DNA of 64,000 nt from Tubiluchus corallicola (taxonomy: Eukaryota; Priapulida; Priapulimorpha; Priapulimorphida; Tubiluchidae): the NCBI GenBank assembly GCA_030141605.1, contig JAQGDQ010000970.1, positions 1 to 64,000 on the forward strand, given 5' to 3'. Made by a program: the position numbers and the translations under genes. This document shows positions 24,600 to 50,677 of the stretch, piece after piece. Under the pieces are notes generated by a model. The model was not told where the DNA came from, did no database searches, and worked only from the letters and a program-made list of their open reading frames with translations. Each line of letters starts with the position of its first letter. Within the stretch, counting starts at the first letter, position 1.

Positions 24600-26435
24600 A
24601 AATTTTAGCAAGAAATGTTATCGTTTTCACAACACTCTAACATACCTTGACGGCTGAGCACCAGCAGACTTTGAATTCAAACTCGCGAAATGTCACACGA
24701 TTATTACCAGCGTTTGGGTTTACATTGTGTCCAGTCAAATGCAATGCGAATTGGCTTCATCTGTTTTATGACTGTTTGCAAACACGTGAAGCCTGACCCA
24801 ATCAGTTTCTCTCGTGTACAGTGGATAGCGCATGATCTCCTCATTCCTTCTGCCTGATTTAGATGCGTTCAATATTGTTCTTTTTTAATGTCACTATGGT
24901 TGCAGTTACGCCCCACCTGTACGTTGTTTTGTATATAATAATTGCTATGAATTTTATCTGTCATAAAACATCGATCTACGTTTTAAATTTTTTGGCGAAG
25001 TCAAGGACCTTTTGGCGAACTTTTGTGTTATGGGACACGTATAACACTTAGGATCAAACTTGAAGTTGCATGAAAATGTGATATTTGCATTTTTGTAACT
25101 AGCGGATTTACGTTGGTATTTATATAGCATGGAATGATTACGTAACAAACAGACACTTTTCCACATGAAGCATCAAATTCCGTTGTCCCTGGCCCAGCCA
25201 TCACGCTCTGCAAATGGAAACACCCTAAGTATGGCCTTCGGGAATCGCCATAACAAACATTTGTGATCTCTAATAACCCTAACACTAAGTAGTTATTGCT
25301 TTTGGTCTAAGATAAAAGACCAGCTTATCAGCAGGTAATATGCATAAAGCAGTTGCAGATGGGAAATAGATGTTATGTAGTAAATGTGTGACTTAATTTA
25401 GAACTTATAATTAACCAGTTTTTGAAAAATTCATGCTTTAATAGCAAAAATTTGTACATCGAAATGTCAATTTGCTTTAATTACATGTACTTTCAATTCC
25501 ATTTATCATTAAATTGAATTTCTGCTCTCAACTGGCGCCCTAAAGACTAGAAATGTATTATAGAGAGTTCCAATAGCACTAACACTAATAAGTTTTGTCA
25601 TATGATTTTGTCTTGATCAGCATATTTCTACTGCATTATTTCTTTTGAACGTTGTAATTTGTCAACCAATCCCCGCAGACTCCAAGGCCAGCCTAAACAA
25701 GGAGTTTCTGAGAATCAGTGTCCCATGATTCATTTGCTTACTCATAAAAGCCGAGAGCAGTAATCCGACGGGAATTCAGCAAACTATCTGTGTCACTTGA
25801 TGATTAATCAATCGCATGTAAGAGAGGATAAGTGAACCCAGTTCGAACAAACGCCTGCAAAATGATGTCACATAATGGACGTTACGTCATTTTGTAATTT
25901 GACCACATTAACGCAGCCGGTTTTAACGATATTATGCTATTAACATAATTAGCTTATTTTTTATTATTGAAATCACGAAAAGGGTTGAATGGTCATCAAA
26001 AAGGGCATGTGAACAAATCGCACGTGTTCTGTAAGCAAACTTCCTCATTTTTAAAAAGATAATTTTGCGACCTCAATTTTATGTAATGCAAGATGTTCCA
26101 GAAGAAACAGTGCAGTCGAACTATGAAATGTGGTTAATTGGTTGTACAAAATATACCCCGTAGACTGTACAAAAATCATTTTGTACGGTAGGAAAGTTGG
26201 AATCATGCAAATAATATAGCTATGAAAGTTAAGTTACGCAAAAATATTTATAACGCACATGCTAACATTTCTTTGTGGTCCACTGTAAAGTTTGATCAGC
26301 GTATTTCTACAGTGCATTACCACTTCTGGAACATGATGTACGGAATTGCAGTCACAAAATCAGACGATTTTCAGATTTCGTTGCTAGAGCCCATGCATCA
26401 AGGATGTTCATTTCACATAAAACTGGGCGGTCAGT
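24600..26435. other. Non-coding, nothing recognised
   Basis: No supported exon. A GC-richer patch at 25140-25260 has a weak - strand open segment, which was rejected. Confidence 0.5.
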
Positions 26436-26439
26436 CTTT

Positions 26440-26715
26440 TATTTCGCGCTCAGACGTAGAAATTTTTCTCGCAACTTGTTGCACAACTTTTCTCGCAACT
26501 TGTTGCACAACTTTTCTCTGAGAATAAAATTGCACGCGTGAAAGGCTTGACAACTTCTCTTGCAACTTGTTGCAAACTCAGCGAGAATGGCTGAGAGTTG
26601 GCTTGCGCAATAAGTTGCGAGAGAAGTTGCTAAGCCTTTCACACATGCAACTTTACTCTCACAGAGGTTATGCATCTAGCTGTGAGCGAAGTCTATACAT
26701 CTGAACGCGCTATTA
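26440..26715. mobile_element. Foldback element 1, GCGCGTTCAGA family
   Basis: Ends are imperfectly inverted. The left has CGCGCTCAGACGTAGA. The right, read on the other strand, has CGCGTTCAGATGTATAGA. The interior is built from inverted and direct copies of CTCGCAACTTGTTGCAC and of TGCNNGTGAAAGGCTT. Ends and internal motifs recur in the element at 38.1 kb. Confidence 0.6.
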
Positions 26716-26719
26716 CGTG

Positions 26720-29700
26720 AGCTCAAGTATTCAATACCTCTACTAATTGTATTCAGACGATTTTACACAGAGATCAAGAAAAGCGCTGTAAGCTCTTTCA
26801 GCGGGGTTCGGGTCAGAGATGCTGAAATTGACGCATTTTTTGCATTTTAGACAGTTCTGAGCCTTTTTGGAAAAAATATTATATATCAATGTGCACTGTG
26901 TTGCAGTGTTACATTTGCATTTGTTTTTCGAAGTCGTCTGTTGGAAGCTAGCTTAATTATAATCATTATGAATAATCTAAAACCAGGTGAATCACGGTTG
27001 TCATCGGGCCATTAACTTTGTAACTGCCTAAATGCGTGTATGAGTGTATAAAATAAATAGTAAACCAGGGAACGGTTCCCTCGGGAAAACCTGTTAGGTG
27101 CGTTAAATGCTGGTAACAAGTTTTTCCTCGCAGAGGTTTTCCCCTCAGATTAAGCACTTATATATAGTACGAAACTGTGTACATATAAATAGAAAAATTA
27201 ATACTAACATTTATGATTGTACTTCAACGTGACGTTTAACATTATTATAATTCTATTTAATAAGTCGTCTAACATTGTAAAAAATATGCAAATATTACTT
27301 GCATCATGATGTTTTAATTCATAGTTCTTTGCTTTTATTTTCGCAGCTAGAAACTACACTAAGGATCTACAAACACCAATTTCTTCCCAATAATACATTT
27401 TCGTGACCCTCATTTAGAGATAAAAACTTTCAGTCTGCTACATTAAAATTCCGACATATCGAGAGCAACAAAATTACTAAAATAACCATCAAAAATTTTA
27501 GGATCACGACGTGATACCAAAAGTGAGTTTAAGCAATGTTCGCAGTCCTTCAAACATAATGCAGTTTTGTTAATTTAATTAGTACAGAAAATATAACACA
27601 AAAATCGGTATTAACAAAGTTTCGTTTGTACCATTTAATAAACTTTACAGGTCTAAACGTTAGACGTCGTGTCCCAGCAGACTTTTAGGCCGTTTTATTT
27701 TAGCAAAAGCTGGAAACTTGCATGTTAATTATAGTCTAGTTTTTAACAAGAAACGTTAAAATTTTTCAGTATTATTTTACGTAAGACCTTTTGAAAGTAA
27801 AATTGTGCAAGCTTGTAGAGCTACATGCACTTGTAGTTTTAAGAAACTTACGTGGCTCGCGAGCCGATGTCTGACTACTACTTGTGTATAGTTTGCAATT
27901 TCTACAAAATTAATGGAAATTATGAGTAATACTCTGAAAGACTCAGTAATTGCTCAGTTTAGAGTAATCACTAAGTCTACTTCTAAACTAGAAATATAAA
28001 TATTTTGCGAATGTAGATGCCTGTTTACAATATGCATATAACGAATGTGTGCACGAATATCACTGTTGCATTAATGAAACAAAAAATCGTTTGTAAGATA
28101 AAATAGATTAAAAATTTATAATTTACTTAAATATGTTAATTGTTTTGTGCTAAACAAGAAAGAAATGATTAAGCTTTTAAATTTTACGTGAATTCTCACG
28201 AAAATGGACCATGTAGTATTTTTGTCAATCGGCAAATTTCCCCGTGAGGAGGACGCATAACTTCTAGCTGCCGAAGAACTCCTCACGAGGAATTCCAAGA
28301 GGAAAATTCCTCATAAGGTGTTTGCGCGAAATTACTCGAACAGCTAGAGCGTGGTACAAATAAAAACTGTAATTATTGTGAATTATTATTATTGTCTATT
28401 GACGTTCAAACATGAAAATTATGATGCAAAACTGTGGCTGCCCAGATTATGGTAATTTCGAAATTAATGGTACATATTTTAAATGTGAGTTTGTAGCATA
28501 CACATACGCGTGTCACTTCTATTTAAGGACGACTACAAACATTCGTTTCCTCTCAGGTGACAAAAACAAAAGAAAAAGATTTTATCTGTCTATTATATTT
28601 TATATTTGTATTTAATATTTATTCGCAACTTTTTGTACACAAATGCAAAAAAGCAATACGTGTTAACAAATTAAACAGATTAGTCAATTAATAAAGTGTA
28701 AAGCATTATTTTAAGTCATCACTACTGAAACCATTTATAAGTCGTTCACCATAAATAGTCCAATATAACTTCTTGCAAATAAAATCAATACTGGTAAATT
28801 GATGTTGTTTCATCGAATTTACACAAATACCGTTTGTACCTAGTGTACTGAGTTTGGAATATTGATTTAAAACGGCAAAACTAGCTAAAAATACATTGGC
28901 TTTCCAGTTCATGATAGCTCAGTGTGAGTTAACAGCTGGATTTTCACGTTAATTCTGCTAACTGTGATTTCACATGTATGGCGGACGTGGAGTTTGTTTA
29001 GACCGCCTCTTACAAGTTTTCCAACAGTTTTATAATGATCTGGTACTCGGTGAATTATTGTATCTTTTAAACGCCCTAACTAACAAAACAATTTTTCGAG
29101 GGTGAACTCAAGTGGATAGATGCACAAGCGCAAAGCAACAACAAAAAATCATCTAAATAAAAGAAAGCCAAAAATTTAAACTGTTTATCAAGTGAAAGAA
29201 ATTTTACGAAAAGTAAAAATGATGTAAAAATTTTGTTTTTCAACCGCAAGATAATAATAGTGTGCGCTAGAAACTGAGAGACTCGGTCAAAAAGCTTGTG
29301 GAGTGAAACCAGTTCAAAAGTACAACAGTTGAACCTGCGATTAACATCTTACTTAATTTATCTAACGAACATCTTTTTAGTCTTTTCTAACAAACGAATT
29401 TGTTGAACAATGATGAGGTCATCGACTCGTAAAAGAAAGACATATTTGAGTGCAGTATGTAAACCGTTAGCAGGGGTTTAGATCCTCGAATTAAAACCAT
29501 GAATCATCACCGAAGTTGGCACCAAAATTCGGTCTGTCAATCCAAGCCAAAAGTCCCTGGTAGTACAAGTACATTTTTCGAGGAAACCCAAAAATTTCGT
29601 GGGAATGGAGAGGTAGATGATTTTTCGATTGGATAGCATTTTTTGTATATATTGTGTATTAACGAGCTAACGAGCTTAAAGGTGCCCTTAAAGAAGTGTA

Positions 29701-30900
29701 AACTTTCTGGTACATGTATATTGAAATATCTACAGCGGCAAGACGAAAAATGATCAATTACTAAAATGGAAAGTTTTAAAGCACCAATTAAAACAGTTTA
29801 AATTTACCAGCTTGCTGTCAAGTGATTTCCCGATTATCTTTGGCGTATGTAAAATGCTAATAGATAGTTGTATAGAAATGCTGCGCAGTTTAAAAGAAAT
29901 TTGCTATTCGTTTAATTTCCATTCTTTTAACTATAATTGCTGTTCTTAGTTTCTTTATTTTCTATTTACAATGTACAATTACAATAGAAAGAAGAATAAA
30001 CGGTTGTATGTATCTCTCACCCATGTAGGTACTATTGTGCTGTTTGTGGCAATTATCACGAAATCTATCAGTCAATCACTAATGCTGGAACTAAAGCTAA
30101 TTCATAGTTAACCGTGCGAACGCCCCAAAAATGCGGACACGAGTTTAGATTATATTGGAACTATAGCACTTTGCAACTGATAATCTGTTTACTAGACGTC
30201 ACAAATGCATTTAGCTGGTATGTTACGGGCCGCCTGTTTTTTAAAAAAGTACTTTTTCCGTGCAGCAACGTTGCCAACAGCATATTTTGCTCAATTTAGT
30301 GTCAACAAGTACCGCCTTTTTTATACGCTTATATTCCTGTAAACTATGATAATGGATAAACAGGTACGTCTTTATGCATTAAAATAAACAACTAGATCGT
30401 TCCTGTTGGACATCTACGTACCGCACGTTGTGAGAAAATGATGTCATTAGGAATATTTTAATTGGTTAGCGTAGCTTGTGCGCGATTTATAAATGCACCA
30501 TGTCAGCGTTTCACACAACGCTGCATACGTGTTGTAAAATACTTAGTTTGTAGTAAAAGTTAACACTCTCGACATAACCGAATATTTCCATTTTCCTAGT
30601 TCTGTGAAATATTTTGGTGTTGTACCACAGGTGCGATGGCAGTACAAAACAAATAATTGTTTCTGGACTGGGCATCTTAAGTTCATAGCTACTACTCATG
30701 AAGCTTCAAAATCGTAGAAATAACATTAAATGTTAAACATTCGTTGCTACAGTATATATTGACGTCGTTGCACGCATCACTTATCTTACATTATCTATCA
30801 ATATTGAAATATTATATAGTGAAATAATTACTCATCACGGTTTTTGAATTGTATATATTACGAAAACGTGTAGAACTTTAATGTTTGCCCCTTTGAAAGA
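26720..30900. other. Non-coding, nothing recognised
   Basis: AT-rich. It holds only short frames, including a Cys-containing one at 28412-28558 ending in a GTGACA donor-like site, too weak to call. A small inverted motif (CCTCGTGAGGAG-type) lies near 28.25 kb. Confidence 0.5.
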
Positions 30901-30907
30901 ACTTGTA

Positions 30908-31090
30908 TATGTCAAAGGACCACCAGTCAAAGGACCACAGGCGAAGGAACTTCAGATAAAGGATCATTGGTTAAAGGACCACTACGGACAAAGGCTCAAC
31001 CGTGGTCCTGAGTCTATCCTCCGACAAGTGGTCCTTTGACTAGTGGTTCTTTGTCCGAGGTGGTCTCTTGACTGGTGGTCCTTTAACTGG
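30908..31090. repeat. Inverted array of ~15-18 bp GGACCAC units
   Basis: The left half has five imperfect units of the form GTCAAAGGACCAC, all in one orientation. The right half has at least four in the opposite orientation (GTGGTCCTTTGAC type). The whole can fold back on itself. It could be a foldback transposon end or an amplified palindromic satellite. Confidence 0.7.
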
Positions 31091-31099
31091 TGTCTTTTC

Positions 31100-31659
31100 A
31101 CTGATATCCCGTTGTTCTTTAATTGATCGCCCATCCAAAGAAGGTGCTACTCCACTCTTTAAGCAACTCAGATTTTTAAATATTCATCATATTAGTAACA
31201 TTCAGGCAGTTGTATTTAAGTACAAATTTCACTATAATTTGCTTTTGCCATTGTTTGTTTTTTTTGTTTTGGTTGGTTGTGGTGTGTTTTTGTTTGTTGT
31301 TGTGTTTTGGTTTTTTTTTGTGGCCCCAATAATATGGAGTGAAATAAAATCAGCAATCTGTACCTTAACTAACGTTTCTAGATCTAAAAATGAATATAAG
31401 TGAATATAAACGAATGTACAAATGAAACTACTACTAAATAATTGTGTGTGATAGCGTCGCGTTATTTTAATTACCCTCTTTCTGTGGCAAGATGTTTTTT
31501 TTATTTATTGTTCAGTAACTGACTAGTTGTTGACTGTTCATTCGGTAGTCCTCAATATGTCTTGCATTTACATTGACTGTCTCAGTATTTATTTTTATTT
31601 TATTCTTAGGTTTGCAATAATGTTAACGTACTTGTAATATTATTTTACTAATAAACTTA
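31100..31659. other. Non-coding, nothing recognised
   Basis: T-rich sequence with a short frame at 31068-31403 that includes a homopolymeric Val/Phe run. No gene is supported. Confidence 0.5.
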
Positions 31660-32255
31660 CCCGCCTGTCCGCCTGCTTGCACCCTGCCGCCCTGCCTGCC
31701 TGCCTGCCTGCCTATCTACCTACCTACCTACCTACCTACCTACCTACCTACCTACCTACCTACCTACCTACCTACCTACCTACCTACCTACCTACCTACC
31801 TACCTACCTACTTACCTACCTACTTACCTACCTACCTACCTACCTACCTACCTACCTACCTACCTACCTACCTCACCTACCTGCCTACCTACCTACCTAC
31901 CTACCTACCTGCCTACCTACCTACCTACCTACACATACATACATACATACATACATACATACATACATACATACATACATACATACATACATACATACAT
32001 ACATACATACATACATACATACATACATACATACATACATACATACATACATACATACATACATACATACATACATACATACATACTTACTTACCTACCT
32101 ACTTACCTATCTACCTACCTACCTACCTACCTACCTAGTTATCTACTACCTATTTATTCAGCTACTTACTTGCTTACTAATATACTTACGTTCTTACTTA
32201 CTTACCTGCTTGCTTGTTTGCTTGTTTGCTTACTTGCTTACTTACTGACCTACTT
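31660..32255. repeat. Tetranucleotide mosaic (CCTG)n-(CCTA)n-(CATA)n-(CTTA)n
   Basis: Ordered blocks: CCTG/CCGC to about 31712, CCTA to about 31930, CATA to about 32085, then mixed CTTA/CCTA/CTTG. All share the 4-bp register. The 153-codon frame across it (Leu-Pro-Thr-Tyr then Ile-His-Thr-Tyr) is a repeat artefact. Confidence 0.95.
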
Positions 32256-34460
32256 TGAGACCATGACAAAAAAACGTTTGTAACCTGCTTTTACATTGTT
32301 TTCTAGTTCATTTTGACGGACCAGTGCATTAATCCAATAGGGTAAAATTTAGCTATGCAGAACTTTTAGTATGAAATGATTTTTATCTGCGTGAATAGTT
32401 TAAATCCCTGGTTTTGCACACTTTTTACACAGCTTTCAGCTTTAATTAAATACTGCAGTTTTATGTATTTTTGTGGTAATTCAGAAGTGTACTTAATGTC
32501 GATTTTCATATAGCCCTTAAGATTTTGAAAGTGCCGCCATTTTGCAGAGCTTTGATAATGGCGTTCATGTCATGTTGTCATTGGTTTTCTCTTCATTGAC
32601 TTTTGGGTTCTGATGGGTCAAATGGGTGATATCAACATAATATCGTTATCGTTAGTGATTTATTTTGTGAATATTTTCTTGAACTATGCTGAGACGTTTT
32701 ATGAAAGATGCCGCATATTTAGAAAAAAAAGACACACAGCCTAGTTCTGCTAAAATCACTTTGGGGCTGCCATATGAGGCCCTTGCGATTTATTTATATT
32801 TTTTTCTCTATATCTGTGCACTCAATTATTGTAAATATTCTAATACTGAGCAACCATACTTTAGCAGCTCGCTGGTTACAGTGATGCATAGCTGCATAAT
32901 TACTGCATGATCCCATAAATGGGAATGCAACGCCTATGAAGCCCAGCTGGTAATTAACACCGTAACACAGACAGTAAGCTTTATGATCCTCAGTAACGTC
33001 TAACTCAGTTAAGAATTATTTAATGAGTCAAACAAACGAAAGTCCGTTCTAAACTTTTTGCGCATGAGATTCGGGACTATTTCACAAGGTGAGTGATTTT
33101 AAGAGCCAATTTTTATGATTGCTTTCAGTCTGACAATAGGCTTTGTAGGTAATACGCCCAGACCGTCTCTTTGTGCTTAACATCTTTTTAAAAACATATC
33201 TGTTATTGTTAAAGTAAGCTCTAAACTTCATAAATAAATTCTGTCATTTGATGATACCAAATGCTCGCCATTTGCAGCAACCACGAGGATTATTATAATT
33301 AAGACACACTGGGTTGAATTCAATTTACTTCTTTGTTTATTATTCAATAGCCAAATGGTCAGATTCAAACCTAAAAAATACCAAAAATCTCAATTACAAT
33401 TGCCAAAAAAGTATAAAATTCTATATAATTAAAGCTTAACAAAATGTTTCAGTGATAAAAATGTTAATTAAATTAACTAAACTGTCAAATTATTAGTCGC
33501 AATTCAACTTGAACAGTCGGCAAAATTTAACTATAATTACTGTAAAACTGGTAGAATAAATTTCTTGGTAAAATCGTTCATTGACCACCCATCGAACTTA
33601 TGACCGTACAGCAAAGTAAGGAAGCTAGCAATTTTGCACAGAATTTAATGTGTTGTCGTTAATTGCCACTAACCAAAACAAAGCAGACAATATTAGAAAT
33701 TATCACCTCAATTCTAAATGACTGATCTGTAAAGTAACCACATTTTATCAGTAACCCAATAACCAAATTAAACGCAATAAATTACTAAAAATTAACAGTA
33801 CGTTAAACTAAGCTAAAGCTAAACTAAATATCTGGATAAATTACTTCTATTGAAATGTCATTAATACAAGTTAAGCAGTAAAATATAACACTTTTGATTT
33901 TCTATCATTTAGATAGCTTCCCAAGAAAAGTTAGGGTCAACAATTAACCTAAAATTAACGACCAAAATTATAACATACCGACAGTCTGTCGCAAAGTTAG
34001 GCCACTCCTGATCTCACTATAGGCGCTTACAGAAGCTATAAGAAATGTTTTATGGCTGGATTCACTACCTAAGGCTTCAGCAAATGAAATGAGTCAACAG
34101 TTAATCGACACTGTGGCAGTGATGCAAATTCTTCTTTTGTTCTTCACCTGACGATCTATACCTGCAATACTAATCGATGCTTAACAGTATTTTTGGAATT
34201 TTTACATTGGTATTATTGTTCATTGAGAAAGCAAAATATCCGCATTCGAGAAACAGCACCTCTGTTATGCGTATCATGAGTGGGAACGCTATCCCTATTA
34301 ATTTATACGAATGTCAATCTTATTTGAAGCTTTTGTTCATGTGGCTTCTTGGATTAAGTAATAATATGCATAATCAATTACCACTTTCCACATAACTTTC
34401 AATAAAATAAACTGATGACGTTTGGTCAATATTAAAAATTATCGTGTTAAATTCTTGCAG
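32256..34460. other. Region 5' of pentraxin gene A, upstream exons not identified
   Basis: The signal peptide and first part of the pentraxin domain of gene A should lie here or further left. The frame at 34177-34395 contains KYPHSRNSTSVMRI and NLYEC, faintly like the NYPSRSTNHYIEL...NLDQITSC segment of gene B. No phase-0 donor follows it, so I do not call it. A frame opening at 32686 looks coding for about 35 residues, then degenerates. Confidence 0.35.
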
Positions 34461-47375
<12,915 letters not shown>

Positions 47376-49617
47376 CACTTTGTCGACTTGCCCACCGTCA
47401 GTGTTGTCAAACAATGCTGGCAAAAGATAGGATAATTTTGTTCCCCATTTAGAAAGTGAACTGAGAATGTCAAACAATGGTGACTGTGCTGGTGTAGCTG
47501 AGAGAGAAAGTCAAATTAGTGTTGTTAGAAACTTGCAACAGAGTTGAAAATGCAAACCATTCCTATGACCTACTTAGCCTGCATCCTTTACTGAATCTTC
47601 TTGTGTATAATGGTCTCCTGATGCTTTATCTGCAACTGAATATGAGCACCAAGGTATGGACGCTACACAGTAACTTTAATACGATAACACTTCAGCACAG
47701 TGCGACCGGAATTCAGCACTCATCAGTTGTGAGACTGGAAGATTACTCACTATCGTGGTCGTCAAGAGATGAGAAAGTGAAGTGATGTAGTGCTTCATTA
47801 GTGCCTCCGACAAATAAAAACATGCTTAAAACTGCTGTCTCAACAAACAGAGTTGCAGATTTGTAAAAGCAACTTAATGTGTAGTATTGATTTAAAACTG
47901 AATGATGAATCGAATGGCAAATCTTATTGTGATGGTCATCGAAATCTCATGCCTATTCCATCAAGCAAGCTCGTCATGCCGCTAAATTAGAAAACGTATG
48001 TGTTTCATTAAACTAAAGAAGACCAGCTTTCAAATCTGAATGCTGAAAAGGAAGAAAGCATCTTTTTCAATATTTTGCCTTCACCCCACAAGTCATCAGA
48101 TCCACGTATGTTATTCACGTGAGTGGAAATCAGTCTGCTGAACTTACAATAGAGTAATGATACAGTTTTTGAGCAAGTTCAGCAAGATCTACTAAAAAGT
48201 GCTCGCTTAACAGGCTCCAACTTTCAACACTTTTGATAATGTCACTAAGTGTTTTTAACATTTGAAAAAAATCAGGAAAACCAGAAATGCCTGCCAGTTA
48301 AAGCGCTTGGAAACTAAAGAAAAGTAAAGCCTCGCACAACTTTTAAATGAAAGTTGCAGTGATCCTGCTATATGTGTATTAATTAAAATGAGTAAAATTT
48401 TTATTTCATTTTGCCAAAAAATAAACTGATGCTTTAGGTAATCATACAGCACAACAGTATCTTAAACAAGGTTTGTTTTTATTTCATTCTGTATCAAAAT
48501 AACAAACAATTGAAAATGTAAATAGATGTCATTAAAGTTAATATTTTATGAATTAAGTTATTTTATTTTATGAAACTCTACCACAAACAAATCTTTCATT
48601 GTAAATGACGCAGTGTTTGGTTTTATGAGTTTTTTCTGGTAGGATTTCTGTTTACTGGTTTTCGCTCTGTAGGAACTACAGAAATTCGCATTTTGGTTTT
48701 TATCCCTAGTTAAAATGATCTTTTGCATTTGTTTCAATATTTTTTTGCTTGATATGATGTGATAATGTTTTTAATTCTACAGAAAGTTTTACGTTTTTTC
48801 TAAACATATTAATGCTCATAATATGTACTTGAATTTGTACTAGTACTTGTACAGATATCTGACAGTTGGTGAGTTAATGTTTTTCACTAGTAATCTGTTG
48901 GAATGTTGTCGTATTACTGCGTTGTTTAGTTTTTTTTGCCATTATTTGCCAGCTTTTGACCGTAATATGGTGTTTATTGTTTTAGTTTTGTGATTCGTTT
49001 TCTAATTTTTGGTTTCTGAGCCAAACACCGAAGCTAATGAAAACTTTTATTTCAAGACATGATTTATTTATTATAGTCTGATTGTGACAGAGCAGTGATG
49101 AAAATCGTAATTACAGTTCAGCCTTTTCGTGCCCAATAGTCGTTTTATAAGTACGTATAAGATAATTTATTTCTTTTTACCATGTTCATCTTGCTATGTG
49201 CGAACAACTTCTGTTCTCACTCAGCTCTATTCTCCACTGTTTTTGACACGTCTAAGAAGTCACCATTATACTTCATGGTGAAATGACCAATAGCATATGT
49301 ACTAAATTCCGTTAACCCCAAGGCCCTTTCAAAAGACTTCTGAGAGGGCTTTGGTTAGCCCCAGCGACCGATGGGGGCAACTAAAAATAGGCTTTTCTCA
49401 AACAGGAAAAATGTCTCCTCTTGCGTTACTTTTATACGCTAATTATTTCATTCTTGTAGCATACATAAAGCTTTCAAGAAAATCGAAATTTTCTTAACAG
49501 ACTATACCCGCTCTGTCCACAGTTTAAATGATGGTATGCAAAATGCAAACTGCGCTCTGGGAGGTGGTGGCATTAGAAGTATTATTAGCCACGCCTACAA
49601 GCTCCGCCTCCTTTGAC

Positions 49618-49733
<116 letters not shown>

Positions 49734-49929
49734 GATGTGGCATAAGCACATGCGCTAGATTTGCGGAAAAAGTGTGTCGTACATGTACAGCCCAAGTAGG
49801 GCATTGACAATTTCTCTCATTCTTTTACTTTACATCGACATTTTTGCCGAATTTTTAAAAATTCTGTGGAAGTTTCTATACCGTGGATACACACGATCCT
49901 CTTCGCCAAATCAATGAGCAAATTGACAT

Positions 49930-50296
49930 CAATAAAAAGTGCCAGTTTGCAAGATTAAAAACATTAAAAACTTAAAAACAAGTATTTTGTTCACATTGCT
50001 CGTGTATCACGTGAAACGGATCACCTGTCTGTGAAGCGACACAAAATAAAAAATGATACCTTAACATAGTTACCTTAACAAAATGTTGGAACCGCCTATA
50101 AAGCTGGCTTATTTCACTTCAAAAAGATTAATCTCTAGGCCAAGTATTGCTCGTTCGACTAGATCTGAAACAGATGTGTAATAAATCATTCAAAATATAT
50201 ATTGAAATTTTCAATCATTATTGTTAAATAAATAAGAACAATGGACGCTGCCACTACGGTTAACGAGTCATAGTGACCCGTTTCGAGTATTAAAGG
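49930..50296 (+). repeat. Direct tandem repeat, copy 1 (367 bp)
   Basis: Begins CAATAAAAAGTGCCAGTTTG and ends TTTCGAGTATTAAAGG. It is repeated immediately downstream. The two copies differ by one visible substitution (ATCACGTG versus ATCATGTG) and one 14-bp insertion near the end of copy 2. Confidence 0.95.
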
Positions 50297-50677
50297 CAAT
50301 AAAAAGTGCCAGTTTGCAAGATTAAAAACATTAAAAACTTAAAAACAAGTATTTTGTTCACATTGCTCGTGTATCATGTGAAACGGATCACCTGTCTGTG
50401 AAGCGACACAAAATAAAAAATGATACCTTAACATAGTTACCTTAACAAAATGTTGGAACCGCCTATAAAGCTGGCTTATTTCACTTCAAAAAGATTAATC
50501 TCTAGGCCAAGTATTGCTCGTTCGACTAGATCTGAAACAGATGTGTAATAAATCATTCAAAATATATATTGAAATTTTCAATCATTATTGTTAAATAAAT
50601 AAGAACAATGGACGCTGCCACTACGGTTAACGAGTCATAGTGACCCGTTTCTAGTGACCCGTTTCGAGTATTAAAGG
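50297..50677 (+). repeat. Direct tandem repeat, copy 2 (381 bp)
   Basis: Same as copy 1 apart from one substitution and an extra GTTTCTAGTGACCC, itself a partial duplication of the neighbouring GTGACCCGTTTC motif. The near identity means a recent event or an assembly artefact. Confidence 0.95.

Noticed and set aside
25028-25285. - strand frame with MAGPGTTEFDASCGKVSVCY as possible first transporter exon
   Set aside because: No consensus donor in the required phase, and no resemblance to CAT N-termini.
28412-28615. Cys-containing frame ending at a GTGACA donor-like site
   Set aside because: Too short, no acceptor partner and no recognised domain.
31677-32138. 153-codon Leu-Pro-Thr-Tyr / Ile-His-Thr-Tyr frame
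   Set aside because: Produced by CCTA and CATA tetranucleotide repeats, with period 12 nt giving four-residue repeats.
31660-32255. CRISPR-like array
   Set aside because: Pure microsatellite without spacers, and the sequence is eukaryotic.
34177-34395. Frame with KYPHSRNSTSVMRI as pentraxin A upstream exon
   Set aside because: Only faint similarity to gene B exon 4, and no GT donor in phase 0 follows the Cys position.
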